Positions 8,623-18,604 of a DNA stretch of 64,000 nt are shown piece by piece. The position numbers and the translations under genes were made by a program. The notes beneath the pieces were generated by a model that had not been told where the DNA came from, ran no database searches, and worked only from the letters and a program-made list of their open reading frames with translations. Source of the DNA: Methylobacterium frigidaeris (GTDB taxonomy: Bacteria > Pseudomonadota > Alphaproteobacteria > Rhizobiales > Beijerinckiaceae); contig NZ_BPQJ01000016.1 in assembly GCF_022179185.1 (NCBI RefSeq), forward strand, positions 93,500 through 157,499. Direction: 5' to 3'. The number at the start of each line of letters is the position of its first letter. The stretch's first letter is position 1.

Positions 8623-9330
8623 ATGCTGCACGATGCCCGGACCATCGACCTGGAAGCGCTGATCGAGGCGGAGTACGCCGCGCTGCGCAGGCATTTCGAG
8701 GAGAGGCTTGCTCCCCTCCTGGTGAAGCGCGCCCTGCGCGACGCGGCCGGCACGGTGCCTGTCCGGGGCGGCGACATCCCCGGGCCCGCGCCCGCGGCAC
8801 GCGTCGAGGCTTCGCGCGCCGGCTCCCCGGTCACTAGGCTGGTCATCGAGACGCTTCTGAGGGCTCCCGCGCACCGCATGTACGGCCCGGACCTGACCCG
8901 CATCATCCGCGACGCGGGCTACACCCTCGACTGTGCGGAGAAGGTGAGGACACGGCTGAAGAAGCAGGGGGTCCTGGTCAAGGAGCGCGCGACGTCCTCG
9001 TGGTCGCTGGCGCCGCGCTTCCTTGAGACGGGAGCGGTAATCCCCGGGCGCACCACCCCGCACGTCGCCCGACCACGGGAAACCCCGGTGGGCCGGATCA
9101 TCCTTGAAGCCCTGACGGCGGCCGGCGAAGCCGGGCTCGCGGGCGATGATCTCGTCGAGGCGGTGCGGTCTCGCGGCTACCCCACGTCCCGAGCGGTCGC
9201 GGTGCGGGGGAGCCTGCGCGCCGAGGGACACATCGCGTGCGGCCTGGGCCAAAACGCGCGTTGGCGGCTCGCGCGGCCGCACCGAGCGGAGCCCGGCGAG
9301 CCGTCCGCGACCGCCTCCGCGCAAGCGTAG
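8623..9330 (+). CDS. Protein with two winged-helix-like repeats
   Basis: The ATG at 8623 is preceded by GAGGAGG at good spacing; 235 residues follow. An N-terminal coiled segment (LEALIEAEYAALRRHFEERL) leads into two copies of a module of about 60 residues. The first runs VTRLVIETLLRAP to SSWSLA and the second VGRIILEALTAAG to ARWRLA. Each has helix, helix with G-x-D/L-x-x-x-[IV], recognition-like helix and a W-x-L strand, which suggests a winged-helix DNA-binding fold. The module at 6362-6946 is related. No partner genes give a role. The 5' flank (8011-8622) is degraded sequence with no gene I can support. Confidence 0.68.
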   Translation: MLHDARTIDLEALIEAEYAALRRHFEERLAPLLVKRALRDAAGTVPVRGGDIPGPAPAARVEASRAGSPVTRLVIETLLRAPAHRMYGPDLTRIIRDAGYTLDCAEKVRTRLKKQGVLVKERATSSWSLAPRFLETGAVIPGRTTPHVARPRETPVGRIILEALTAAGEAGLAGDDLVEAVRSRGYPTSRAVAVRGSLRAEGHIACGLGQNARWRLARPHRAEPGEPSATASAQA

Positions 9331-9407
9331 GCATCCGACGTGATTACGGCCGGGCTGCCGGCCCAGGGCGCCCGCGCCCGAGACCGGTCAAGCCCCGACG
9401 CGTCGGC

Positions 9408-9962
9408 TCAAGCCGCCGTCAGGGCCGCCCCCCACCGGCCGCCGGATGGCCGGCGGGCACGCCGGCGATGCGGGCGCTCGCCGGCTCGGGCTGGCCGAGC
9501 GCCTTCGCGACCTCCTCGAAACTGGCCCGCGCGTCGGACCAGTCCTGCGCGAAATCGAACACCTTGCCGCTGCTCGATCTGGACTACCCCCTGTACCGGT
9601 GCGCCGTGGTCCTCGTCCCCGTTGGCGAAGGCGGCGGTGCCGAGGATGGCGCGGGCGGCGAGCGCGGCGTTCCCGGCATGGAGCGTCTCGACCATGCCGA
9701 TCAGGTGCTCGCGGTCCTGCTTGTCGTCGGAAGCCATGGAAGCGGCGGCCTCGCGCTTGGCCTGCTTCCAGAGGGCCATGGCGAGCGCCTGGCCGGCCTC
9801 CTTCATGGCCTTGGACATGTCGGTCGGTTCGAGCTTGGGGTTGTAGCCGCGCTTCTTCCGCCAGGCGCGCAGGTGCCTGCAGACCTCGCGGGGCGAGCCG
9901 CCGGTCGGGATGGCCTCGCGGACCCTGCGCAGGTTGGGCCGCTCGCCCTTGGCGGACGGCAT
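9408..9962 (-). CDS. KfrA-like DNA-binding protein, possibly frameshifted in its C-terminus
   Basis: The N-terminus (VREAIPTGGSPREVCRHLRA) resembles the KfrA N-terminal DNA-binding domain of plasmid-borne regulators, with an alternating charged helix region after it. GGGGAGGG precedes the ATG at 9962. The frame stays open to 9408. However, coding character appears to move to another frame after about 9590 (KVFDFAQDWSDARASFEEVA..., stop at 9419), next to a run of five G. So the authentic C-terminus may have been lost to a one-base indel, or the read has an error there. KfrA proteins normally carry a long coiled coil, which is short or absent here. Confidence 0.55.
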   Translation of the reverse strand: MPSAKGERPNLRRVREAIPTGGSPREVCRHLRAWRKKRGYNPKLEPTDMSKAMKEAGQALAMALWKQAKREAAASMASDDKQDREHLIGMVETLHAGNAALAARAILGTAAFANGDEDHGAPVQGVVQIEQRQGVRFRAGLVRRAGQFRGGREGARPARAGERPHRRRARRPSGGRWGAALTAA

Positions 9963-10060
9963 GGGCCCTCCCCGGGGGCGGCGGGGAGCATGCCTGGACG
10001 AGGTTAAGCGGGCGCTGAGGCGGGCTCCGCGGGGGCGCGGATTCGCAACTCCGCGGTCGT

Positions 10061-10084
10061 GTACCGGGTGGCGGCACCCGATAC
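10061..10084. repeat. Imperfect palindrome flanking the 10.1-14.7 kb operon (downstream copy)
   Basis: GTACCGGGTGGCGGCACCCGATAC matches the perfect palindrome at 14931-14954 at 20 of 24 positions. It lies 16 bases beyond the stop of the operon's last gene. It could act as a terminator, but a related copy also stands upstream of the first gene, so it may be a dispersed REP-like element or cassette boundary. Confidence 0.6.
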
Positions 10085-10099
10085 CCCGTGCGCCAACGG

Positions 10100-12067
10100 T
10101 CACTTGCCGCTCGCCTGGCTGGCCCGTGATGGTGTCAAGGCGGATTTGGGGATGTCCGACGGGGTGTGCCGTTTGCCCTGGATGCGGAAGAGGACGACCG
10201 CGGTCTCGACTGAGCTATCCGCCACGGTCCGGTGATGAACACCGATCTGGTCGCGTATATCGGGCTGGGCCCCGGAGCGGTCGAAGAGGTCGAGGACCAT
10301 CAGCATGGAGAGGGCGACGTTGGTACCCTGGTACGAGATGGCCTGCGGGCCGTACCTGTCGACCAACTCGCCCGACGTGAGCTTCGGGAAGGAGCGCTTC
10401 AGTTCGGATGTCGTCCTCATCCACCTGTAGCTGAAGAGGACATCGACGCGACCACCGCCTAGGTCCCGGGCCTCGGGACGGCAGATCTCGGCAAGCCGCG
10501 AGCCCATGAGGGAATTCACGAAGTCATATTGGAGATCGGCCTCCAGCGGCGGGTTTTTCGCGTCCCTGTTGAAGAGATAGGCGACCCCGGGGAACGTGGC
10601 CGTGCTGAGGTTGTATCGTGAGACCACAAACCGGGTGACGTCGAGGAGCAGGATGTCGAAGAACCGCCGGGCATCGGCCCGCTCCCGGTAGTCGACGTTT
10701 GTCATCAGGGCGGCTGTGGCCCTTGCGAGTACGTCGTCGACGGTCCTGGAGACGGTCTCGTCGAGCAGCGAGATGGCGTCGGCCTCGATACGGGCCGAGA
10801 CGGTGTCGCGGACTGTTGCCGGCAGGTGCTCAATGATGGCGGCGGTCGGTGAGCTCCCGTCCGCCGCCCCGGAAGGGCGGTGGGTGACAAGGTCTTCTCG
10901 GGCCTGCCTGACGAGGTCGCCGAGGGACTTGGCATCCGCCAGGTAAGCGGACCCTGCATTCTCCTCGATCCAGTGCTCCAGGATGTCCAGGGAACGAAGC
11001 TCGCGCTGCATCGCGCCCACGATCCTCGGGCGCACGACCTGCTCAAGCCCGCCGTCCGAGCCGCGCCGGAACATGGTGCGGCTCGCTGCATAGACGGACA
11101 GGAGCTCCTCCTCCATGACCGCGGCGACCTTGAGCCACGCCGAACGGGAGACCTTTTCCGCGACCGCCCCGAGACGGAGCGCGAGCGATGTCCAGTGGAC
11201 GCGTTCGAGGTCCTTCGCCGCGAGCCAGGACGCCGTCTCGGGCTCGCGGTCGTTCAGCGTCAGGAAGGCGGTGTACTCGAAGGCCGACCGGGTGACGGTG
11301 TCGATCCGGTCCGGGAGGTCCTCGCCGGTACGGCCTTCCTGGAAGGCCACCAGCATGTCGAGGCAGTTCACGTACAGCCGGGCATCGAGGCGCGTCTCGG
11401 TCGCGTCCTCGGCACGCGCGAACCAGTACCGGGCCTGCCCGAAGGCGTCGAGCGCCGTCTCCGGCTTGGTGGCGCCGAGCCCCGTCCTCAAGGCATCGAG
11501 GCCGAGCTCGACCGCGGCCTCGTCCTCCGCTTCCTCCACATCCGCGAGTTCCGTCAATTTGTGGCGCAGGTCGTCCGCGGGCTCGTGGGCCAGCACGGCC
11601 CCGGCAACCCTGGCCGCATGGCGGAGGTAGATGCCGTCGTCCGACGGGTCGAGATCGAGGATGTCGGCCTGGAGGCGCCGGAGCAGCGACCGCTCCGACT
11701 GGGCCATGATCATCGCCGCCTTCAGCGCCTGGGAGCGCGTGCCGTAGTCGACGGATCTGTCGGCAGCGCGTCCGAGGAAAGCCTTGCCGAGCCCCTGGCG
11801 GTGCGACGACGGGACCTGCCCGCCGCGTCCGAGCCAGGACGCGATCTCCATCATGGCGAGGACATCGGCGTTCCCCGCCAACGCGACCAGCGCCTTCGTG
11901 GTCGCCTCGGTCCGCGGATGCTCGGCAAGGACAACGAAGAGGCGCGCGCCCTCGACCTCCGTCGAATGGTCAGCGACCGCCGCGGCAAGCTCGTCCGACG
12001 ACAGGCAGCCGAGGTCTCGCGCGTCGCCCTCTTCGAGAAGGCGCCTGATCAAGTCGGACGTCGCCAC
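10100..12067 (-). CDS. Large helical protein with probable C-terminal PD-(D/E)XK nuclease domain
   Basis: This protein has 655 residues. The first ~440 are almost all helical, Ala/Leu/Asp-rich and repeat-like, with no recognised family. The C-terminal part contains PLEADLQYDFVNSL, then GGRVDVLFSYRW, then TTSELKRSF. That spacing of Glu, Asp and E-x-K fits a restriction-endonuclease-like catalytic site (my inference from motifs). A later Gln/Tyr pair (AISYQGTNVALSMLM) also suits such folds. It is the last gene of a three-gene operon, 10 bases after the SMC-like ATPase gene. The likely role is an effector nuclease held in check or activated by the ATPase, as in ABC-3C/Lamassu systems. Motif assignment needs a profile search. 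Confidence 0.6.
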   Translation of the reverse strand: MATSDLIRRLLEEGDARDLGCLSSDELAAAVADHSTEVEGARLFVVLAEHPRTEATTKALVALAGNADVLAMMEIASWLGRGGQVPSSHRQGLGKAFLGRAADRSVDYGTRSQALKAAMIMAQSERSLLRRLQADILDLDPSDDGIYLRHAARVAGAVLAHEPADDLRHKLTELADVEEAEDEAAVELGLDALRTGLGATKPETALDAFGQARYWFARAEDATETRLDARLYVNCLDMLVAFQEGRTGEDLPDRIDTVTRSAFEYTAFLTLNDREPETASWLAAKDLERVHWTSLALRLGAVAEKVSRSAWLKVAAVMEEELLSVYAASRTMFRRGSDGGLEQVVRPRIVGAMQRELRSLDILEHWIEENAGSAYLADAKSLGDLVRQAREDLVTHRPSGAADGSSPTAAIIEHLPATVRDTVSARIEADAISLLDETVSRTVDDVLARATAALMTNVDYRERADARRFFDILLLDVTRFVVSRYNLSTATFPGVAYLFNRDAKNPPLEADLQYDFVNSLMGSRLAEICRPEARDLGGGRVDVLFSYRWMRTTSELKRSFPKLTSGELVDRYGPQAISYQGTNVALSMLMVLDLFDRSGAQPDIRDQIGVHHRTVADSSVETAVVLFRIQGKRHTPSDIPKSALTPSRASQASGK

Positions 12068-12077
12068 GGCGCTAGGC

Positions 12078-14054
12078 TCAGAAAAGGAATCGCTCGCCCT
12101 GAGCGTGGGTCACGTGATCGCAAGGGACAACATCGAGGAGCGCCGGCTCCGCGCGGGCGCCGACGATGATCTGGATGTCTCCCGCGCTCTCGATAGCCCC
12201 GTGCACGCGCGACAGCAACGCGGCGAAGTCGGCGGGCGCCATCTCCTGCGCGCCAGGGCTGTCCAGCACCAGCAGTCCCGGGTGCCGGCCGTACATGCGT
12301 TGCCGGGCCACCTCGATCACGGCGAGCGCCGCCGCGATGCGCACGCGGAGGTTCTCGCCCGGCGACAGCTTCCCGAAGCTGGTCTGGGCCCTTCCCTGCA
12401 CGATCCGCATCGCGCCCCCGGTGCCCCAGTCCATGCTCTCGATGTTCTGGACGCCAAAGGAACGCGACAGTTGCGTGATCTCCTTCGATACGTCGGCGAG
12501 GATCTCCCGCGCGAGTCCGTCGTAGAGGTCCTTGGTCACCTCCTCGGCGGCCTTCAGCACCGCCTCGTCATGGGCGCCGGCCGCGTCGGCGGCCTCGTCC
12601 TCGGCCTCCTCTTCCTCGGCCGCGATCAGGGCCAGGAGTTGCTCGCGTTGCGCCTCAAGACCCCGGATCTCCAATTCCAGGTCGGCCGAACCCTCGGTTC
12701 TCAACGCGGCTTCGAGGGCGCGCGACGATGCGATTGCACGGGACAGCTCCGCCTCGGCCCCGCGTTGCGACGCCTGCGCCTCGGTCGCCTGGGCGCGCAG
12801 TTCGGCGACGTTCGCCGCAACGTCGTCGGCGTCGCGCTGGAGCTCTTCCAACCTGAGGCCGTCCTCGTCCTCGGCCGGCGTCTGGCGGGTGCCGCACAGG
12901 GCGCAGGTCGAGCCGTCCGTCGCCCTGGCGTGCCGGTCGTGGTCGATCCCGGTGTCGCATGACGGGCAGCAGACGGGACGCAAGGTGCGGAGCACCACGC
13001 CCGCCGCGCGGTCGTCCTTGAGCTGCTGCAGGGCCCTGCGCGTGTCGAGGAGCACGGTCGTCGCTCCCTGCAGCTGCCTCTCCAGCCTGAACGTCTCCCG
13101 CCGGGTCGCCTCCACTCTTTCGCGCAGGGCGAGAAGCCGCCCGTCCATCTCCAGCATCCGGGCTCGCAGGACGCCGCGGTCCGGGCCGGGGCGGACCCGG
13201 CCACGGGCGGCAGCCAGGGCGTCCTCCACCGTCCCGAGCCTGGCCTGGAGGCGGTCCTTGAGGCCCTTGGACGGGCTGAGCCTCTCGGCCTTCGTTGTCC
13301 TCAGCCGCTTCAGCGCCGTGGATGCCGCCGTGTAGGTGCTGACCCACGGCAGGCCCATGAACATCTGCAGCAGCCTGAGGGGGATGGCGTCGACGAGCAA
13401 CTCGCCGAACACCGCCTCGCCCGGGCCGTTGACGAACAGCGCCGAGGCGATGACCTGCCAGCCGTGGGTGTGACTGCCGTCCTTCTTGTTGTGGGCGTGG
13501 AACCTCGCGAAGCCGAACTCCGCCAGCATGGCGTCCTCGACCGCCCGTTCGAGGGGTTTTCCGACCGTACCTTCGTACAGGACGAACCAGCCCCCTTCCT
13601 GCTCGCGGGCGAAGGTGGCGGCTGCGTCCTTGTCGGGATCGCCCGCCTCCTTCGTGACGAGGACGCGGTGGCCGATGCCGTTGGCCTCGAAGACGATCTC
13701 GGCCTTGCTGAGCCACCGCCACACGTCCGGCTTCACGCGCTCGTGGATGTCCCCGCGGATGCCTCCCTGGATCATGTTCAGGAGCGTCGACTTCCCGCGG
13801 AAGTTCTCGTCCGACACGATGGCCCAGAGCCCGGGACCGAAGGTGAAGGTTTGGTCGAACGGGCCGTCGGCGGCGGTGCCCTCCTTCACGCCCTCCAGCG
13901 TGACGGAGCGGACGCGCAGGCTCTTCCTGCGGGGCAGCGTGGATTGCGGCTCGACGGCGTGCCTGTCGAGCGCCTCCTGCACGACGGCCACCGGCAGGGA
14001 TGCCTTGCCGGCGATGGCCTCGATCCACTCCGCGGCCGTGGCTTGCGTCATCAT
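12078..14054 (-). CDS. SMC/Rad50-like ATPase with zinc-hook, candidate defence ATPase
   Basis: This 658-residue protein has an N-terminal ABC-type nucleotide-binding half: FGPGLWAIVSDENFRGKSTL is an unusual Walker A lacking the usual leading glycines. Long coiled coils follow, interrupted by paired CxxC motifs (CCPSCDTG and CALCGTRQ) that would form a zinc hook. The C-terminal half has a signature motif, KLSPGENLRVRIA, and a Walker B, LLVLDSPGAQE, in which Ser replaces the usual catalytic Glu. This layout matches the ATPases of ABC three-component and Lamassu-type systems. The start ATG overlaps the stop of the 225-residue gene as ATGA. The role is inferred to be sensing DNA ends or foreign replicons and controlling the nuclease-like partner. 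Confidence 0.75.
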   Translation of the reverse strand: MMTQATAAEWIEAIAGKASLPVAVVQEALDRHAVEPQSTLPRRKSLRVRSVTLEGVKEGTAADGPFDQTFTFGPGLWAIVSDENFRGKSTLLNMIQGGIRGDIHERVKPDVWRWLSKAEIVFEANGIGHRVLVTKEAGDPDKDAAATFAREQEGGWFVLYEGTVGKPLERAVEDAMLAEFGFARFHAHNKKDGSHTHGWQVIASALFVNGPGEAVFGELLVDAIPLRLLQMFMGLPWVSTYTAASTALKRLRTTKAERLSPSKGLKDRLQARLGTVEDALAAARGRVRPGPDRGVLRARMLEMDGRLLALRERVEATRRETFRLERQLQGATTVLLDTRRALQQLKDDRAAGVVLRTLRPVCCPSCDTGIDHDRHARATDGSTCALCGTRQTPAEDEDGLRLEELQRDADDVAANVAELRAQATEAQASQRGAEAELSRAIASSRALEAALRTEGSADLELEIRGLEAQREQLLALIAAEEEEAEDEAADAAGAHDEAVLKAAEEVTKDLYDGLAREILADVSKEITQLSRSFGVQNIESMDWGTGGAMRIVQGRAQTSFGKLSPGENLRVRIAAALAVIEVARQRMYGRHPGLLVLDSPGAQEMAPADFAALLSRVHGAIESAGDIQIIVGARAEPALLDVVPCDHVTHAQGERFLF

Positions 14055-14728
14055 CGTCCCCTGAGGCTCTGGAGCCGAGCCAGGACGCGCTCCTTGATGG
14101 ACGGGATCTCGGTCCCGTGGCGAGCGTCGCGGTACTCGGGATGGAGGTACTGGTCGCCCTTGAGGTCGGAGCCGCTCCGGAAGCCGGCCAGCGTCATCAC
14201 CAGCTCGACGCGAGACCTGTACCAGCGAAGGCTCGGCTGCTCCCGCTCGATCCGTTCGATGAACGAGAAAGCGGCCGGAAGGACCATGAAGTCGTGCCGG
14301 CGCTGTCCGGCGGTCTGCTTCAGCGGACGCACCAGGCCATGCGCCGCGAGGATCGAGAGCGGCATCTCGATGTTCTGGAAGGCACCGCGGCGCCAGCGGA
14401 CCATCGCGACCGTGCGAAGGTCCGGCTCGTCGGCGTCGAAGATGTCGGAAGCGGCTTCCAGGGCGGCAGGATCGCCCTCGGCCTCGAAGCGGGTCAGCAA
14501 TTCGTCGGCTAGGTAATCCGGGTAGCGGACGAGGAAGTCGATGGCCATGGCCCGCTTCTCGCCCTTGAAGATGCGGCCGTCATGTACGGCTTCCTCGCTC
14601 CCGAGCGCCAGGATGTACAGCAGGCGCACCGCGTCGCGATGGTGGAACCCGACCTGCGGCCTGGCCGGTCCGCCCTGCGCAGGACGGGCGGCGCCGGGGC
14701 TCGTGGTGGTCTCGGGCTGCCCGTCCAT
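14051..14728 (-). CDS. Small subunit of the three-gene SMC system (225 residues)
   Basis: It is the first gene of the operon and overlaps the ATPase gene by 4 bases. After a low-complexity N-terminus (a start at a later codon is possible) come AVRLLYILALGSEEAVHDG and KRAMAIDFLVRYPDYLADEL. Then follow strand/helix segments ending in a basic C-terminus (RVLARLQSLRGR). This organisation resembles the 'middle component' proteins of ABC-3C systems, which often have a winged-helix-like core. The resemblance is by position and general look, not by a motif I can prove. Confidence 0.6.
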   Translation of the reverse strand: MDGQPETTTSPGAARPAQGGPARPQVGFHHRDAVRLLYILALGSEEAVHDGRIFKGEKRAMAIDFLVRYPDYLADELLTRFEAEGDPAALEAASDIFDADEPDLRTVAMVRWRRGAFQNIEMPLSILAAHGLVRPLKQTAGQRRHDFMVLPAAFSFIERIEREQPSLRWYRSRVELVMTLAGFRSGSDLKGDQYLHPEYRDARHGTEIPSIKERVLARLQSLRGR

Positions 14729-14929
14729 CGTGGTCGCTCAGGGTCGTGGAGGCCAGGTCACGTCGGTGACGAGGCGTGCGCCGGCCGGCGCCGAATTCCC
14801 GTATCGCCGGAAAGCTAGCCCGCCGAGTCACCGGCTTCCAGACCGCCTCGCGGCCATCGACGCTCGACGGGACCAGGCCGGACAGGTGACACAACGGCCC
14901 GGCAGTGGTTCCGGTTCGTTCGCGCGTAG

Positions 14930-14955
14930 GGTATCGGGTAGCGCTACCCGATACC
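14930..14955. repeat. Perfect 26-bp palindrome upstream of the SMC/nuclease operon
   Basis: GGTATCGGGTAGC joined directly to its reverse complement GCTACCCGATACC gives a perfect palindrome with no loop. A diverged copy lies just past the other end of the operon (10061-10084). Candidates are a dimeric repressor site controlling the operon, or a REP-like mobile boundary. Confidence 0.7.
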
Positions 14956-15456
14956 TCGCCGACGAGTCGCGTTTCCGAGGCGTCTGCCCGGCGGGTCCGA
15001 ACGGCCTCCGGCACCGTCCCGGCGGCGCACCTTCGCGAATCCCGGCGCCCCGGGGTTGCTTCGCCATCACGCGCGGGACGCGGCCGCCACCCTCCAGGAC
15101 GCACCGTCATGAAACCCGCGCCTGAGCACCCATCTGCCTGACCGCCGGAGTGCCGCCGCGTGCCGAGCCTCCGCACCCGCGAGGCTCGATGCCATCCAGG
15201 GTCCCGTGGTCGAGCGACCACCGCTTCGACCCGTCAAGCCATTCTCGACGAGCGGATTCCCAACCGCCGCCCGTTCGCCTCCATAGAGGAGCACGACGAG
15301 ACGCTGATTGCGAACCGGAATGCCGCTGTGGGCACCGATGACACCGTCCGGCACCTCGGCGACTTCTGCTACCGCCGCGGCGAGGATCACGCTGGTAGCC
15401 AACTCAGTGTTGCGCTGCGCGAGATCAAAGTTCCGCACTGTCACAACCTAGAGCAC

Positions 15457-15488
15457 ACGTGGCCGGCGTCGAAAGTCGGCGGCCACGT
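15457..15488. repeat. REP-like inverted repeat, copy 1
   Basis: ACGTGGCCG (15457-15465) pairs with CGGCCACGT (15480-15488). The ~50 bases on its left (CAGTGTTGCGCTGCGC..., AAGTTCCGCACTG, AGAGCACACGTGGCCG) resemble those at 29.96-30.02 kb, so it is one copy of a dispersed element of about 90 bp. Confidence 0.6.
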
Positions 15489-15644
15489 TCGTTCTTTGAG
15501 GGGGTGATTCGGCCCGTCAGCCCGGAAGCCGGGCGCTCGTCCGACGGAAAGATACGCGACGCCGAGGGCGCCTGTGACGGCGATGGCGATGTGCGCCCGG
15601 ATGGATGCACCGCACCCTCAAGGCAGCGCGCCGCGCATCACCGG

Positions 15645-15850
15645 TCAGCCGATGGACCGACCGAGGCTCGCCGCTTGATGGCCGTGCGCGATACCCTCCC
15701 AGCCGAGCCAGCCGGTGTAGAGGCCGACCAGCACGATGAGCGCGGCCGAGGCGTAGGGGCCCGCCGGGCGAAGGCGCCGAACCCGGACCAGCGGCTCGCC
15801 ACGTGCTTCACGCTGAGCGCCGCGAGCACACCCTTAGGCTTGCAAACTCT
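15645..15850 (-). pseudogene. C-terminal remnant of a membrane transporter, possibly RcnA/NicO-type Ni/Co exporter
   Basis: Minus-strand translation gives VLAALSVKHVASRWSGFGAF. After a one-base frameshift it continues YASAALIVLVGLYTGWLGWEG and a short His-containing tail, with a stop at 15645-15647. The hydrophobic helix pattern looks like the last transmembrane segments of RcnA/NicO family nickel/cobalt exporters. No N-terminal portion is present. It lies just downstream of the Zn/Cd ATPase on the same strand and fits the metal-resistance context, but the family call is tentative. Confidence 0.42.
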
Positions 15851-15866
15851 CGTTGAGCGGACGTCA

Positions 15867-18002
<2,136 letters not shown>

Positions 18003-18030
18003 GACAGGTGCCTTCCTTATCGTTCGGGAG

Positions 18031-18062
18031 ACCCTACTTCCTCCAGCGACTAGAGGAGCAAG
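18031..18062 (-). promoter_or_regulatory. MerR-type promoter/operator of the Zn/Cd ATPase
   Basis: On the minus strand a -35 TTGCTC (18062-18057) and a -10 TAGGGT (18036-18031) are separated by 19 bp. That is the long spacer typical of MerR-activated promoters. The spacer holds the dyad CTCTAGTCGCTGGAG. The divergent merR gene starts at 18067. A matching site sits upstream of the CDF gene at 18526-18556. Confidence 0.8.
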
Positions 18063-18066
18063 CGGC

Positions 18067-18489
18067 ATGAGGCCCATCGCCATCGGGGAGTTGTCGCGCC
18101 GCACGGCGGTGAAGGTCACGACGATCCGGTTCTACGAGGAGCGGGGCCTGCTCCCGACCCCGGAGCGCACGGAGGGCAACCGGCGCAGCTACGGCGAGGC
18201 CGACGTGCGCCGCCTGCGGTTCATCCGGCATGCACGTGAGCTCGGTTTCGAGATCGAGGACATCCAGGCCCTGCTCGACCTCGCCGGCCAGCCCGACCGC
18301 CCATGCGGCGAGGCCGACGCCATCGCGCGCAAGCACCTCGCCGACATCGACGACCGGATCGCGCGGCTCACCGGGCTCAGGCAGGAGGTCCAGGCCATGG
18401 TCGAGCAGTGCTCGGGCGGGCACGTCCGGGAATGCCGCATCATCGAAGTGCTGGCCGACCACGGCGAATGCCTGCACGAGCGGCACTGA
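18067..18489 (+). CDS. MerR-family metal-responsive regulator (ZntR/CadR-like)
   Basis: This 140-residue regulator has an N-terminal MerR helix-turn-helix (IAIGELSRRTAVKVTTIRFY) and an effector region with Cys at the usual positions (DRPCGEAD in the dimer helix, then QCSGGHVRECRI). It also has a C-terminal Cys/His (GECLHERH). That Cys/His pattern fits Zn/Cd/Pb sensors better than Cu or Hg sensors. It is divergent from the P1B ATPase and lies next to two matching operators, so it probably activates both the ATPase and the CDF exporter. Which metal it senses is inferred. Confidence 0.9.
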   Translation: MRPIAIGELSRRTAVKVTTIRFYEERGLLPTPERTEGNRRSYGEADVRRLRFIRHARELGFEIEDIQALLDLAGQPDRPCGEADAIARKHLADIDDRIARLTGLRQEVQAMVEQCSGGHVRECRIIEVLADHGECLHERH

Positions 18490-18525
18490 ACGGCAGGGTG
18501 CGGCATTCCACCCCGCGACGGCGCC

Positions 18526-18556
18526 TTGCTCCTCCAGCGGCTAGAGGAGTTAGGCG
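18526..18556 (+). promoter_or_regulatory. Second MerR operator, driving the CDF exporter
   Basis: TTGCTC (18526-18531) is followed after 19 bp by TAGGCG (18551-18556). The spacer contains CTCCAGCGGCTAGAGGAG, which differs by one base from the operator core at 18041-18058. The CDF gene starts at 18605. So the same MerR protein likely controls both genes. Confidence 0.75.
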
Positions 18557-18604
18557 CCCCGGATGCATCGGGGCCGGATGGGGCCCGGGGCAAGAGGGTC
18601 GGCG

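Larger units (their letters stand above)
14729..15644. other. Long intergenic stretch with palindrome and REP-like element
   Basis: There is no gene I can support over about 900 bases. It contains the 26-bp palindrome at 14930-14955 and a REP-like inverted repeat at 15457-15488. The promoter of the three-gene operon should lie near 14730-14930, but no clear -35/-10 pair is visible. The region around 15530-15630 can be read on the minus strand as short peptide fragments (for example HIAIAVTGALGVAYLSVG) that may be debris of a membrane protein. Confidence 0.4.
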
